Shown here: positions 8,930 through 17,361 of the stretch, in pieces
Numbering within the stretch: the stretch's first letter is position 1
How the letters are laid out: each line of letters starts with the position of its first letter
Made by a program: the position numbers and the translations under genes
The notes under the pieces: model-generated
What the model saw: the letters and a program-made list of their open reading frames with translations, nothing else
The model's database searches: none
Told to the model about the DNA's origin: nothing
DNA from: Aquipuribacter sp. SD81
GTDB lineage: Bacteria > Actinomycetota > Actinomycetes > Actinomycetales > JBBAYJ01
Assembly (NCBI RefSeq): GCF_037153975.1
Contig: NZ_JBBAYJ010000009.1
Span: 1 to 64,000, forward strand
Direction of reading: 5' to 3'
Length of the DNA: 64,000 nt

Positions 8930-8958
8930 CCCCGGGGCGGGTCGCCCCCGCCCCGGGG
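8930..8958. terminator. Strong GC hairpin after ettA
   Basis: A perfect inverted repeat with 12-base arms (CCCCGGGGCGGG and CCCGCCCCGGGG) and a 5-base loop sits 28 bases after the ettA stop. There is no T tract, which is usual for GC-rich actinobacteria. It most likely ends the ettA transcript before the DUF2254 gene. Confidence 0.6.
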
Positions 8959-8982
8959 CGCGCGTGACGCCACCATGGGGCG

Positions 8983-10305
8983 GTGACGTTCCTGACGCGC
9001 ATGCGCGAGTCCTTCTGGGTGCTGCCGGCCGCCCTCTGCCTCCTCGCCGCGGCGGCTGCCCAGGGCCTCATCGAGGTCGACCGGTCGCTCGTGGGCACGT
9101 CGACCGAGCCACTGGTCGGGGTCGACGTGCTCTACCGCGTGGGCGCCGACGGCAGCCGGACGCTGCTGTCGGCCATAGCCGGCTCCGTGCTCGGGGTCGC
9201 GTCCACGACCTTCTCCATCACGATCGCGGTCATGGCCCTGACCTCGTCGTCGTTCGGGCCCCGCCTCGTGCGCAACTTCATGGCCGACCGGGGCAACCAG
9301 GTGGTGCTCGGCACCTACCTCGCCACCTTCCTGTACTCCCTGCTCGTCCTGCGGGCGATCCGCACCCTCGACGGCACCGCCGCCGAGGAGCCCTTCGTGC
9401 CGCACCTCGCGGTAAACGGAGCCGTCGTGCTCGCGGTCGCCAGCATCGGCCTGCTCGTGTGGTTCATCCACCACATCAGCGACTCGATCCAGGTGTGGAC
9501 GCTCGCCCGGCGGGTCCGGGAGGACCTGCGGCACGCGGTCGACGACCTGTACCCCGCCCGCAGCGGCGCCGGGCCGGCCCCGCGGGCGGCGGAGGGTCCC
9601 GAAGGACCGGTCTCGCTCAAGGTGCGTGCGGCGGGGACCGGCTACGTCGTCGGCGTCGACGTCGACGACCTCGTCGCGACGGCGGCGGAGCTCGACCTCG
9701 TGATGGTGCTCCGCGTCCGCCCCGGTGACTTCGTCGCGGAGGAGGGGGTCGTCGCCGACGTCCACGGCGACGTGCCGGACGCCGCCGCGCTCGCCGCGCG
9801 CATCCGCCGCCAGCTGTCGCTGTCCGCGGTGCGCAGCCCCGCGCAGGACGTCGGCTTCTCGGTGCAGCTGCTCCTCGACATGCTCGCGCGGGCGCTGTCG
9901 CCGGGGACCAACGACCCCTACACCGCGCGCACGGCGCTCGACGACCTCAGCGACGGGCTCGCGGCCCTCGCGCGGCGCGACCACCCGGAGGAGCGGCGGG
10001 TCGACGAGGACGGCGTGCTGCGGGTCGTCGCGCCGTCCGTCGGTCTCATCGAGCTCGTCGACACGGTCGTCGACACGGTGCGCGCGTACGGCCTCGACCA
10101 CCCGGACGTCGTCGTCCGGGCCGTCCGGCTGCTCGGGCAGGTGGCCGAGGACGCCCGCCCCGAGCAGGTGACGGCCCTCGTCGACCAGCTCGACACGCTC
10201 CTCGCGCACCACGCGACGACCGACCCGTTCCCGCGCGACCGGGAGCGCGTGCTCGCGGCCGCCGACGCGGTCCGTCCGGTGCTGCCCGCCCCGCCCGCCC
10301 TCTGA
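8983..10305 (+). CDS. DUF2254 family membrane protein
   Basis: 440 residues. Four transmembrane segments lie in the first half (about residues 11-30, 60-90, 105-125 and 138-162). A soluble part of about 270 residues follows. The TTFSITIAVMALTSSSFGPRLV and LSPGTNDPYTART type motifs (here seen around residues 75-90 and 305-318) are hallmarks of DUF2254 proteins, whose function is not known. The GTG start has CACCAT exactly 6 bases upstream, consistent with a leaderless transcript. It converges with the AlkB-like gene, 15 bases apart. Confidence 0.85.
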   Translation: MTFLTRMRESFWVLPAALCLLAAAAAQGLIEVDRSLVGTSTEPLVGVDVLYRVGADGSRTLLSAIAGSVLGVASTTFSITIAVMALTSSSFGPRLVRNFMADRGNQVVLGTYLATFLYSLLVLRAIRTLDGTAAEEPFVPHLAVNGAVVLAVASIGLLVWFIHHISDSIQVWTLARRVREDLRHAVDDLYPARSGAGPAPRAAEGPEGPVSLKVRAAGTGYVVGVDVDDLVATAAELDLVMVLRVRPGDFVAEEGVVADVHGDVPDAAALAARIRRQLSLSAVRSPAQDVGFSVQLLLDMLARALSPGTNDPYTARTALDDLSDGLAALARRDHPEERRVDEDGVLRVVAPSVGLIELVDTVVDTVRAYGLDHPDVVVRAVRLLGQVAEDARPEQVTALVDQLDTLLAHHATTDPFPRDRERVLAAADAVRPVLPAPPAL

Positions 10306-10320
10306 CGCCGGTGGGTGCCC

Positions 10321-10986
10321 TCAGGCGACGCCGCGGGGGCGCAGCTGCACGCTGATGCGGGGCCCCACGGCCCGCGTCGTCTTGGGCACGCAGTGGTCCC
10401 ACGTGCGCTGGCACGACCCGCCCATGACGAGCAGGTCGCCGTGCCCGAGCTGGAAGCGGTGGGTCGCACCGCCACCGGCCGGGCGCAGCGCGAGGGTTCG
10501 AGGCGCGCCGAGGGACAGGATCGCGACCATCACGTCGTGGTGCCGGCTCCGGCCGATGCGGTCGCCGTGCCAGGCGACGCTGTCGCGGCCGTCGCGGTAC
10601 CAGCACAGGCCCGCGGTGGCGAAGCGGTCCGGGGCCGCGAGGCCGTAGTGGGTGTCGAGGGCGTCCCGGGCGGCGACGAGCGCCGGGTGGGGCCACGCCT
10701 GGTGCTCGCCGAACCACGACAGCAGACGGGGCACCGCGACGACCCGGTCATACATCTGCCGCTCGTCGGCCCGCCAGGTCACGCCGGAGACGAGTGAGTC
10801 GAAGACCCCGGCCGAGCCCTGCAGCCACCCGGGCCGCACGTCGAGCCACGCGCCGTGGGCCAGAGGCACCCGCTCGACGGTGGCACCGAGCGGGCCGAGG
10901 GCCCAATGGGTCCCGACGCCGGCCTCCTGTTCGCCCGCCGCGTCGAACACGCTGTCGAAGAGCGAGGCCTGCAGGACCGGTGCCAT
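10321..10986 (-). CDS. AlkB-like 2-oxoglutarate/Fe(II) dioxygenase
   Basis: 221 residues. AlkB-family enzymes remove methyl or alkyl groups from DNA or RNA bases by oxidation. The metal site is visible: H and D in VAWHGDRIG, and the second H in [10 protein letters not shown]. Downstream, R residues in [12 protein letters not shown] match the 2-oxoglutarate binding arginines. The fold signature [13 protein letters not shown] is also typical. The gene is a single unit. TACGGT lies 8 bases before the ATG. Its exact substrate cannot be told from sequence. Confidence 0.9.
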   Translation of the reverse strand: MAPVLQASLFDSVFDAAGEQEAGVGTHWALGPLGATVERVPLAHGAWLDVRPGWLQGSAGVFDSLVSGVTWRADERQMYDRVVAVPRLLSWFGEHQAWPHPALVAARDALDTHYGLAAPDRFATAGLCWYRDGRDSVAWHGDRIGRSRHHDVMVAILSLGAPRTLALRPAGGGATHRFQLGHGDLLVMGGSCQRTWDHCVPKTTRAVGPRISVQLRPRGVA

Positions 10987-11117
10987 GCCACGACACCGTA
11001 CACGTGTTCGACCCGCCCGGCCAGGATGACCTCGCGCATCTCGGGCCCGTCCAGTGCTCAGGCGGGTCCCGCGGCTGCCGATACCCCTGTCACCGACCCG
11101 ACCGGAGGACCGCTCCC

Positions 11118-12683
11118 ATGCCGCTGTTCGCCCAGCGCCGCACCACGACCGCTCCGACGCACCCCGTCCCCCGCGACGTGGAGGCGCTCGAGGCCGTCCT
11201 GCGCGCCTTCGACGACGGCGTCCGCGACGAGCAGGAGGCCCGCGTCAAGATGACGGACCTGCTCGTGGACTGCCTCGGCCTCGACTACGGGGCGCGGTGG
11301 GTCCGCCGCTCCGACGGTCGGTTCGAGCTCCGCTACGAGACCGGCGCGCTCGCCGGAACCCTGCCCGCCTCCACCGACGCCGTCCGGGTGGAGGACGTCC
11401 CGGACGCCCTCATCGCGCGCGCGGTGCTCGGCCGCCGCGCCGTCGTCGAACGGCTGGAGCCGGGCGAGTCCGTGCCCGCGTCCCACGGCTGCCTGCGCTG
11501 GCGCGCGGCCAGCCAGGGCCCCGCCCGCTCGGCCGCCGCCGTCCCGATCTTCGACCCCGGGGGCGCCGTCTCCGCGGTCATGGAGTTCTACGGCCCGCAG
11601 TGCATGCCCCGGTTCGACGACGAGAAGTGGGCCGCGATCGCCCGCATCGCGAGCCTGGCCAAGCGGCAGGCCCTCGCCTCCCGCCAGCTCGAGGAGACGC
11701 TCAACGACCGCAAGGCCGTCACCACGGTGGTCGGTGACGTGTCCGACGCGGTGGACGAGACCTCCGCGCTGCGCGTCGCCCTCGACACCGTCCGCCGGAC
11801 CTTCGGCTGGGCGTACGGCTCGTTCTGGGCGCTCGACGAGGCCGCGGGCGTGCTGCGCTTCGCGCAGGAGTCGGGCTCCGCGGGCGAGGAGTTCCGCCAG
11901 GTCACGATGGGCGCGAGCTTCGCCGAGGGCGTCGGCCTGTCCGGGCGGGCGTGGCGGGCGCGCGACCTCGTCTTCGTGCAGGACCTCGCCGAGCTCACCG
12001 ACTGCGTGCGGGCGCCCGCCGCCGGCCGGGCCGGTGTCCGCTCGGGTGTGTGCTTCCCGATCACGGACGGCGACCGCGTCATCGGCACCATGGACTTCTT
12101 CGTCACCGAGACCATCGAGCTGTCGGAGTCCCGTGCGGCCGCGCTGCGCAACGTGCAGCAGCTGGTCTCGCAGCGGGTCGGCGTGCTGCGCCGCGCCGCC
12201 GCGGACGCCGAGAACTCCCGGCGGCTGCTCGACACCGTCGAGCGCCTGCAGCGGGCCGCGAGCGACGCGGGCCAGGTCGCGGGGGAGGCGGTGGCCCGCT
12301 CGGCGGCCATGCGCGAGGACGTCGCCGCCCTCGCGGCCGCCTCCGCGGAGATCGACGAGGTCATCAAGATCATCGGCCGGATCGCCGACCAGACCAACCT
12401 CCTCGCCCTCAACGCCACCATCGAGGCGGCACGCGTCGGGGAGGCGGGCAAGGGGTTCGCCGTCGTCGCGGGCGAGGTCAAGGACCTCGCCCGGGAGACA
12501 GCCGTGGCGACGCAGAAGGTGTCCGACCACGTGGGGGCGCTGCAGCGCAGCAGCCGCAGCGTCGAGGCGGGCATCCACGCGACCAGCGGCACGGTGGAGC
12601 AGATGGGCACGGTCCAGGCCCGCATCACCGAGGTGCTGGGGGACCAGGTCGCGATGGCCTCGGCGCTGCGCGAGCACCCCTGA
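11118..12683 (+). CDS. Soluble GAF-domain methyl-accepting chemotaxis-type protein
   Basis: 521 residues without a signal peptide or transmembrane segment. Two GAF-like sensory domains can be placed at about residues 20-190 and 200-370. A coiled-coil signalling domain follows and contains the conserved receptor tip: [18 protein letters not shown] and [15 protein letters not shown] at about residues 420-460. Such cytoplasmic receptors act on CheA/CheW arrays. No che gene lies nearby, so the partner is unknown or elsewhere. The ATG at 11118 is preceded by CCGGAGGAC; upstream codons are not part of the conserved protein. Confidence 0.85.
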   Translation: MPLFAQRRTTTAPTHPVPRDVEALEAVLRAFDDGVRDEQEARVKMTDLLVDCLGLDYGARWVRRSDGRFELRYETGALAGTLPASTDAVRVEDVPDALIARAVLGRRAVVERLEPGESVPASHGCLRWRAASQGPARSAAAVPIFDPGGAVSAVMEFYGPQCMPRFDDEKWAAIARIASLAKRQALASRQLEETLNDRKAVTTVVGDVSDAVDETSALRVALDTVRRTFGWAYGSFWALDEAAGVLRFAQESGSAGEEFRQVTMGASFAEGVGLSGRAWRARDLVFVQDLAELTDCVRAPAAGRAGVRSGVCFPITDGDRVIGTMDFFVTETIELSESRAAALRNVQQLVSQRVGVLRRAAADAENSRRLLDTVERLQRAASDAGQVAGEAVARSAAMREDVAALAAASAEIDEVIKIIGRIADQTNLLALNATIEAARVGEAGKGFAVVAGEVKDLARETAVATQKVSDHVGALQRSSRSVEAGIHATSGTVEQMGTVQARITEVLGDQVAMASALREHP

Positions 12684-12759
12684 CCGCGCGCCGCGGGGCA
12701 ATCGGGACGGGGGGCGACCGGGCCACGGGGTCGACGGGCCACCGGGACACCGGGCCACC

Positions 12760-12807
12760 GGGCTACTGCAGGTCCGGGCTACTGCAGGTCCGGGCTACTG
12801 CAGGTCC
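12760..12807. repeat. Three tandem 16-base repeats at the 3' end of the matrixin-like gene
   Basis: The unit GGGCTACTGCAGGTCC occurs three times head to tail. On the minus strand each unit reads ...GGACCTGCAGTAG, that is, the last codons (PDLQ) plus stop of the neighbouring protease gene. Only the innermost copy is used; the other two lie past the stop. Imperfect relatives (GGGCCACCGGGACACC) continue to the left to about 12720. Confidence 0.9.
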
Positions 12808-13676
12808 GGCACGCCCTGCGGCGGGCTCAGGCAGCCGTGCGCGGACCCGACCCACTCCAGCGCCTCCAGGTCGCCGTCGGCGAAGCCGTCGGGGGTACCG
12901 GCGTGCAGCCGCGGGTGCATGAGCTGCGTGGGGTCCTCGGCGTGACCGACCCCGACCGCGTGGGCGAGCTCGTGGAGCAGCGTGTTGCGCCGTGACGTGC
13001 CGGGGCCGGCGGCCGGCTTGCCCTCGGCCAGCAGCTGCGGGGCGTCCAGCACCACGTAGCCGCGGAGGATGACGTGGCCGAGCTCGGTGGCGCCGGGCTC
13101 CCACGTCACGTCGTCGCTCACCCGGCTCGTGAGCATGCCGCGTGCGCCGGCCCGCCCGGCGGTGCCGCCGGACAGGTCGACGTCGGCCTGGTCCGGGCGG
13201 ACCCACGCCACGAGCAGGTCCGCCGACTGGTCGAACGGGTCGCGGGGCCGGGTGAGCGGCACCTCGCCGCTCACCCCCCGGTACACCAGACGCAGCCCCG
13301 TCCGCTGTGCCACCTCGGCGACGGCGTCCTGCGTCTCGGCGAGCACCTGGGCCCGCAGGCGCGTGGGCACCCCGGTCAGCGTCACCCGGTACGTGACCGT
13401 GCTGCAGGGGTCCCACCGCAGCCACGTCGTGCGGCCGTCGGGCAGCGTGCCCTCGTACAGCGCCCACCTCGGGCTGCCGGCCGGATGCTCAGGGGCGGCG
13501 GCCGCCGCCGGCGCGAGCGTCGTCGCCTCGTCGACGCGGGGCCCGGCGCCGCCCACGTGCGGGGCGAGGAGCGCGAGGAGGACGAGCGCCCCGGCGACGA
13601 GGTGCCGGCGGGCGTGGCGCGGGCGCCCCGGCGGGACGGGTACGCCCGCGTCGCGCCCGGCGCCCTCACCGTCCAT
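12795..13676 (-). CDS. Secreted or anchored matrixin-like zinc metalloprotease
   Basis: 293 residues from the ATG at 13676. The N-terminus has arginines followed by a hydrophobic stretch (about residues 25-45, HLVAGALVLLALLAPHV), a signal peptide or anchor. The zinc motif HELAHAVGVGH (HExxHxxGxxH) lies near residue 245, followed by the Met-turn LMHP. These features define the metzincin/matrixin class (M10A-like). The DPCSTVTYRVTLTG stretch is typical of actinobacterial matrixin-like proteins. GACACT lies 6 bases before the ATG. The 3' end is tandemly triplicated (see repeat). Confidence 0.82.
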   Translation of the reverse strand: MDGEGAGRDAGVPVPPGRPRHARRHLVAGALVLLALLAPHVGGAGPRVDEATTLAPAAAAAPEHPAGSPRWALYEGTLPDGRTTWLRWDPCSTVTYRVTLTGVPTRLRAQVLAETQDAVAEVAQRTGLRLVYRGVSGEVPLTRPRDPFDQSADLLVAWVRPDQADVDLSGGTAGRAGARGMLTSRVSDDVTWEPGATELGHVILRGYVVLDAPQLLAEGKPAAGPGTSRRNTLLHELAHAVGVGHAEDPTQLMHPRLHAGTPDGFADGDLEALEWVGSAHGCLSPPQGVPDLQ

Positions 13677-13735
13677 GCCCCCAGTGTCGGCGACGGCGGC
13701 TGCGGGCCGCAGGCGGGGTCGGCCGCGACACCCGG

Positions 13736-14611
13736 TCAGCCCCGCGGCACCCGCACCATGCCCTCCTGGGCGACGGTCGCGACGAGCCGTCCTCGGCGGT
13801 CGTGCATGTGCCCCTGCACGAGCCCGCGCGCGTTGGAGGCGGACGGGCTGCGGTGGGTGTAGAGGAGCCAGTCGTCGGCGCGGCCGGTCCGGTGGAACCA
13901 CATCGCGTGGTCGAGGCTCGCGATCTTCAGCCCCGGCGTCGACCAGGCGACCCCGTGACGGCGCAGCACCGCCTCCAGCAGCGAGTAGTCGCTCGCGAAG
14001 GCCATGACGGCCGCGTGCAGCAGCGGCTCGTCGGGCAGCGCGGCGGTCGTGCGCAGCCAGACCGCGCTGTCGCTGCGGCGCGCGGTCGCAGGCCGGAGGA
14101 AGATCGGCTCGTCGACGTTGCGGATGTCCATGGGCCGCTCGAACGACCAGTACTCCGCGACGGGGTGCTCGACGCCCGCGAGCACGTCGGCGGTGGTCGG
14201 CAGCGACTCCGGCTGCGGGGCGTCCGGCACCGGCTCGCCGTGCTCGAGGCCCTCGTCGGCGGTCTGGAACGAGGCGATCATCGACAGGATCGGGCGGCCG
14301 TGCTGCAGCGCGTGCGTGCGCCGGGCGCTGAAGGACCGCCCGTCGCGCAGCCGCTCGACCGAGAAGTCGATCGGCACGCTCGGGTCGCCCGGTCGCAGGA
14401 AGTACGCGTGGAGGCTGTGGGGGAGGCGGTCGGCGTCGACCGTCCGCCCGGCCGCCATGAGGGACTGCCCGAGCACCTGCCCGCCGAAGACGCGGCCTGA
14501 GGGGTGGTGCACGTTCTGCCCGGTGAAGCGGTCCGGGTCCTCCGTCGCCTCCAGCCGGAGGTCGGAGACGAGCTGGTCCCGCAGGGCTTCCGGTGTGGGG
14601 CGCGTGCTCAC
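13736..14611 (-). CDS. tesB: Acyl-CoA thioesterase II (TesB-type double hotdog)
   Basis: 291 residues, the normal length of TesB. It hydrolyses acyl-CoA to free fatty acid and CoA in the cytosol. Family motifs: VFGGQVLGQSL near the N-terminus, HSLHAYFLRPGDPS, RSFSARRTHALQ, and the C-terminal SLDHAMWFHR with the catalytic Asp, then LVQGHMHDRRG. The GTG start has TAGGTT exactly 6 bases upstream, consistent with a leaderless transcript. The gene stands alone between the protease and the acidic protein operon. Confidence 0.95.
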   Translation of the reverse strand: MSTRPTPEALRDQLVSDLRLEATEDPDRFTGQNVHHPSGRVFGGQVLGQSLMAAGRTVDADRLPHSLHAYFLRPGDPSVPIDFSVERLRDGRSFSARRTHALQHGRPILSMIASFQTADEGLEHGEPVPDAPQPESLPTTADVLAGVEHPVAEYWSFERPMDIRNVDEPIFLRPATARRSDSAVWLRTTAALPDEPLLHAAVMAFASDYSLLEAVLRRHGVAWSTPGLKIASLDHAMWFHRTGRADDWLLYTHRSPSASNARGLVQGHMHDRRGRLVATVAQEGMVRVPRG

Positions 14612-14649
14612 GCCCGGAACCTACCGGCTGCCCCGCGGGACCCTGCTGC

Positions 14650-14799
14650 TCACGCCCGGGCGGGCCCGGCGTCCCCGGTCCCCTCGCCGGCGTCCGGCTC
14701 GGGGTCGTCGCGGTGGCGGTACATCTCGGGGTCGTCGTGGTCGGTCCGCTCCGCGCCCTCGTCCGGGGAGGGCGCGGCGCCCGTGCTCGGCTCGCTCAT
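14650..14799 (-). CDS. Small acidic protein, third gene of an acidic operon
   Basis: 49 residues, starting MSEPSTGAAPSPDEG. It is acidic and probably disordered, with a DHDDPEMYRHRDDPEPD stretch that echoes the DPEMLNPRDGD repeat of the first gene of the operon. The ATG overlaps the DUF5709 stop by 4 bases (ATGA), which is the main support that this is a real gene. Function unknown. Confidence 0.6.
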   Translation of the reverse strand: MSEPSTGAAPSPDEGAERTDHDDPEMYRHRDDPEPDAGEGTGDAGPARA

Positions 14800-15305
14800 G
14801 CGCGGGGGTCGTCCGTCACGTGCATGGCGGCCTCCTCGGCGCTCGCGGCGCCGGCGTCCACGCCGACGTCATCGGCCACGAGGTCCTTCTCGGTGTCCTC
14901 GCGCACGCCCTCGTCCGGCTCGACGAGCCGGCCGGCGCGCAGGTCCCCGACCTCGGACTCGTCGTCCTCCGTCATGGCGAGGTCCTCCGACGCGACGTCC
15001 TCGCCGAGCGCGTCGGACAGCGGCTGGTCCGTGGGCAGGACCTCCTCGCCGGGACGGTCGCCGAACACCTCGGGCTCCTCCGCGGCGACGCGGTCGTCGA
15101 TCGTGCTGCCCTCGTGCTGCTCGGCGGCCGTCGTGCCGTGCTGGTTCGCCGCGACGGGCCGGTCGTTCGGCACGTAGCTGCGGTCCATGTTGTCGTCGTC
15201 GCCGTCCTCGCCGAAGGCGAGGTCCTGGTCGAAGTCGACCTCGTCGAGGTCCTGGGAGGCCGTGGCCTCCGCGTCGATCCGGTCGACGCCCTCCTGCTCG
15301 CTCAC
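14796..15305 (-). CDS. DUF5709 family acidic protein
   Basis: 169 residues from the GTG at 15305. It is rich in Asp and Glu and has no hydrophobic core. The C-terminal half (VGDLRAGRLVEPDEG, then EDTEKDLVADDVGVDAGAAS, ending near AEEAAMHV) is the DUF5709 signature known from many actinobacteria; function unknown. The start overlaps the upstream stop by 4 bases and its stop overlaps the next ATG by 4 bases, so three genes are translated as one unit. Confidence 0.85.
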   Translation of the reverse strand: MSEQEGVDRIDAEATASQDLDEVDFDQDLAFGEDGDDDNMDRSYVPNDRPVAANQHGTTAAEQHEGSTIDDRVAAEEPEVFGDRPGEEVLPTDQPLSDALGEDVASEDLAMTEDDESEVGDLRAGRLVEPDEGVREDTEKDLVADDVGVDAGAASAEEAAMHVTDDPRA

Positions 15306-15520
15306 GCGTCGCCCTCCCTCGGGTTCATGCTGTCGGGGTCGGAGTCGGGGTCCTCGGTCTGCGAGCCCGCCGCCTCGTCCCCGTCGCGCGGGTTCAGCAT
15401 CTCGGGGTCCGCGTCCGGGTCGCTGTCCGGGTCGTAGCCCGCCCCGGTCTCGTCGCCGGGTGTCCGCAGGTCGTCCGGCTCGCCGGTGGTACCCGTCGGG
15501 TACTCCGTGTTCTCGCTCAT
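15302..15520 (-). CDS. Small acidic repeat protein, first gene of an acidic operon
   Basis: 72 residues from the ATG at 15520. The C-terminal half holds two copies of an acidic repeat: DPDSDPDADPEMLNPRDGDE and DPDSDPDSMNPREGDA. No known domain is recognised. The high Asp content suggests a disordered or divalent-cation-binding protein; this is inference only. TACCGC lies 6 bases before the start. The stop overlaps the GTG of the DUF5709 gene by 4 bases. Confidence 0.7.
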   Translation of the reverse strand: MSENTEYPTGTTGEPDDLRTPGDETGAGYDPDSDPDADPEMLNPRDGDEAAGSQTEDPDSDPDSMNPREGDA

Positions 15521-15630
15521 GCCCCTGCGGTACCCGGACGCGCCTCCGGCCATGCCTGCCCGGCCGGGGCCCGGGAGGCGGGCGGACGCGGGGCGGACGG
15601 CGGGGCGGACCGGGCTGCGACAATCCCGCC

Positions 15631-16062
15631 GTGCCCGCCGTCACCGTGCCCGTCGCCGTGCGCTGGTCCGACATGGACGCCTACGGCCACGTGAACAACA
15701 CCGACTTCCTCCGCTACACCGAGCAGGCGCGCGTCGAGGCGCTCGCGGTCGTCAAGGCGGGCGCCGACACGGGGACCCTCGTCGTGCGGCACGAGATCGA
15801 GTACCGGGTGCCGCTGGAGTACACGGCCGCGGGCGTGCTCGTCGACATCTGGGTGACGCGCCTCGGCGGTGCGGGCTTCGACCTCGGCTACGAGGTCGCG
15901 ACGACGCACACCGGCGAGCGCGTGGTGCACGCCGTGTCGGCCTCGACGATGGTCATGTACTCGTTCTCCCGCGGCGCGCCCCGGCGCATCGACGAGGCGG
16001 AGCGGGCGGTGCTGGGGTCGATGGCGGGACCGCCGGTCGTGTTCCGGCGCGGCGGGCGCTGA
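15631..16062 (+). CDS. YbgC/FadM-type acyl-CoA thioesterase (single hotdog)
   Basis: 143 residues, the usual size. The N-terminal motif RWSDMDAYGHVNNTDFLRY contains the catalytic Asp and matches the 4-hydroxybenzoyl-CoA thioesterase class. HEIEYRVPLEYT and the AxSTMVMYSF stretch complete the hotdog fold. Substrate is likely a short or medium acyl-CoA; it is not fixed by sequence. The GTG start has GACAAT exactly 6 bases upstream. It converges with the phosphatase gene. Confidence 0.9.
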   Translation: MPAVTVPVAVRWSDMDAYGHVNNTDFLRYTEQARVEALAVVKAGADTGTLVVRHEIEYRVPLEYTAAGVLVDIWVTRLGGAGFDLGYEVATTHTGERVVHAVSASTMVMYSFSRGAPRRIDEAERAVLGSMAGPPVVFRRGGR

Positions 16063-16090
16063 CGGCGGCGACGGGTCGTGCGACGACGGT

Positions 16091-16116
16091 CGCCCGCCCG
16101 GGCGCTCAGGCGGGCG
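16091..16116. terminator. Hairpin between convergent genes
   Basis: Arms CGCCCGCC and GGCGGGCG (8 bases, perfect) with a 10-base loop that includes the stop codon of the minus-strand phosphatase gene. It may serve as a two-way terminator for the thioesterase and phosphatase genes. No T tract. Confidence 0.4.
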
Positions 16117-17263
16117 GCACCCGCACGACGAGGACCGCGGTGTCGTCGCTCTGCCGTGTGCTGAAGGCCAGCACCGCCTCCTCCACGGTGCGTGCGGTCT
16201 CCGCCGCCGTCCCGTCGCAGCCGGCGAGCACGTCGACGAGGCGCTCCTCGCCGAACTGCTCGGCCCCGCGCCGGGCCTCGGTGACGCCGTCGGTGTAGAG
16301 CAGGACCCGGTCGCCCGGGTGCAGGAGCGTGCCGTCGTCGGTGAGCGACGGGTCGTCGAAGGCGCCGAGCACCGTCCCGGGCGTGCCGAGGGGCTCGACC
16401 CGGCCGTCGGCGCGCCGGCACAGCGCCGGAGGGTGCCCGCCGAGCGCGATCCGCAGGCGGCAGGCGCCGCTGCCGAGCTCCAGGCCGAGGTACGCCGCCG
16501 TCACGAACCGCTCGGAGTCCGGGTGCTGGCGCCGCATCGCCTCGTTGAGCAGCCGCAGCACCGCCGACGGCGAGCGCCGGGTGACGGCCCCGGCGCGGAT
16601 CGTGTAGCGGGCGAGCGCCGTGACGGTCGCGGCCTCGACCCCCTTGCCGCACACGTCCCCCACGGTCAGCGCCCACTCGTGCTCGCCGGTCTGGAACACG
16701 TCGTAGAAGTCGCCGACGACGTCGACGACCTCCGAGCCCGGCAGGTAGCGCGCCGCGATCTCGGCGCCGGGCACGTCCGGCAGGTGCGGGGGAAGCAGGC
16801 TGTCCTGCAGCGTGCGCGCGAGGCGCCGGAACCGCTCCCCCGCCTCGATCGCCTCCTGCGCGGCGACCCGCTCCCGCGTGACGTCGCGGAAGTACCAGGC
16901 CCAGCCGAGCCGGGTCCCGTCGTCGTCGACCAGCGGGGTGCCCCAGCGGTCCAGGACGCGCCCGTCGCGCAGCAGCAGCTCGTCGCGCGCCGCCCCGCCG
17001 TCACCCGCGTACAGCTCGTGGACGCGGTCCAGGAACGCCTGCGGGTCCACGAGCCGGGTCATCGCGCTGCGCAGGGCGGCCTCGTCGTCTCGCGAGGCGA
17101 CGACGTCCGCGGGGATCGGCCACATGTCGACGAACTGCTGGTTCATCGCGAGCATGCGCCCGTCGTCGCCGACCACGACGACCCCGTCGAGGCCGGACTC
17201 GACCGCCGCCCGCAGGATGGCGGTCTCGCGGCCTGGCGGGACCGCAGGGTCCGTCGACAGCAC
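16106..17263 (-). CDS. PAS domain plus SpoIIE/PP2C-type serine phosphatase
   Basis: 385 residues. A PAS domain covers about residues 10-135 (GLDGVVVVGDDGRMLAMNQQ, then GWAWYFRDVTRER). A SpoIIE-type PP2C domain follows with metal-site aspartates in VVGDFYDVF and VGDVCGKG, then GGHPPAL, LLYTDGVTEAR and SDDTAVLVV. Such proteins dephosphorylate anti-sigma factor antagonists in partner-switching pathways. No anti-sigma gene lies nearby. The GTG at 17263 is preferred because GGAGGT lies 5 bases before it; a TAGCGT -10-like hexamer lies at 17312-17317. An in-frame GTG at 17311 touches that hexamer and is less likely. Confidence 0.88.
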   Translation of the reverse strand: MLSTDPAVPPGRETAILRAAVESGLDGVVVVGDDGRMLAMNQQFVDMWPIPADVVASRDDEAALRSAMTRLVDPQAFLDRVHELYAGDGGAARDELLLRDGRVLDRWGTPLVDDDGTRLGWAWYFRDVTRERVAAQEAIEAGERFRRLARTLQDSLLPPHLPDVPGAEIAARYLPGSEVVDVVGDFYDVFQTGEHEWALTVGDVCGKGVEAATVTALARYTIRAGAVTRRSPSAVLRLLNEAMRRQHPDSERFVTAAYLGLELGSGACRLRIALGGHPPALCRRADGRVEPLGTPGTVLGAFDDPSLTDDGTLLHPGDRVLLYTDGVTEARRGAEQFGEERLVDVLAGCDGTAAETARTVEEAVLAFSTRQSDDTAVLVVRVPPA

Positions 17264-17361
17264 CGCACCTCCGCCGCCGCGGCCGGTCGGGGTGCCGGCC
17301 GGGGCGCGCACACGCTAGTGCGCGGGCGCCGCCCCGGCCAGCGGCCCGACGGGGTCGCCGG

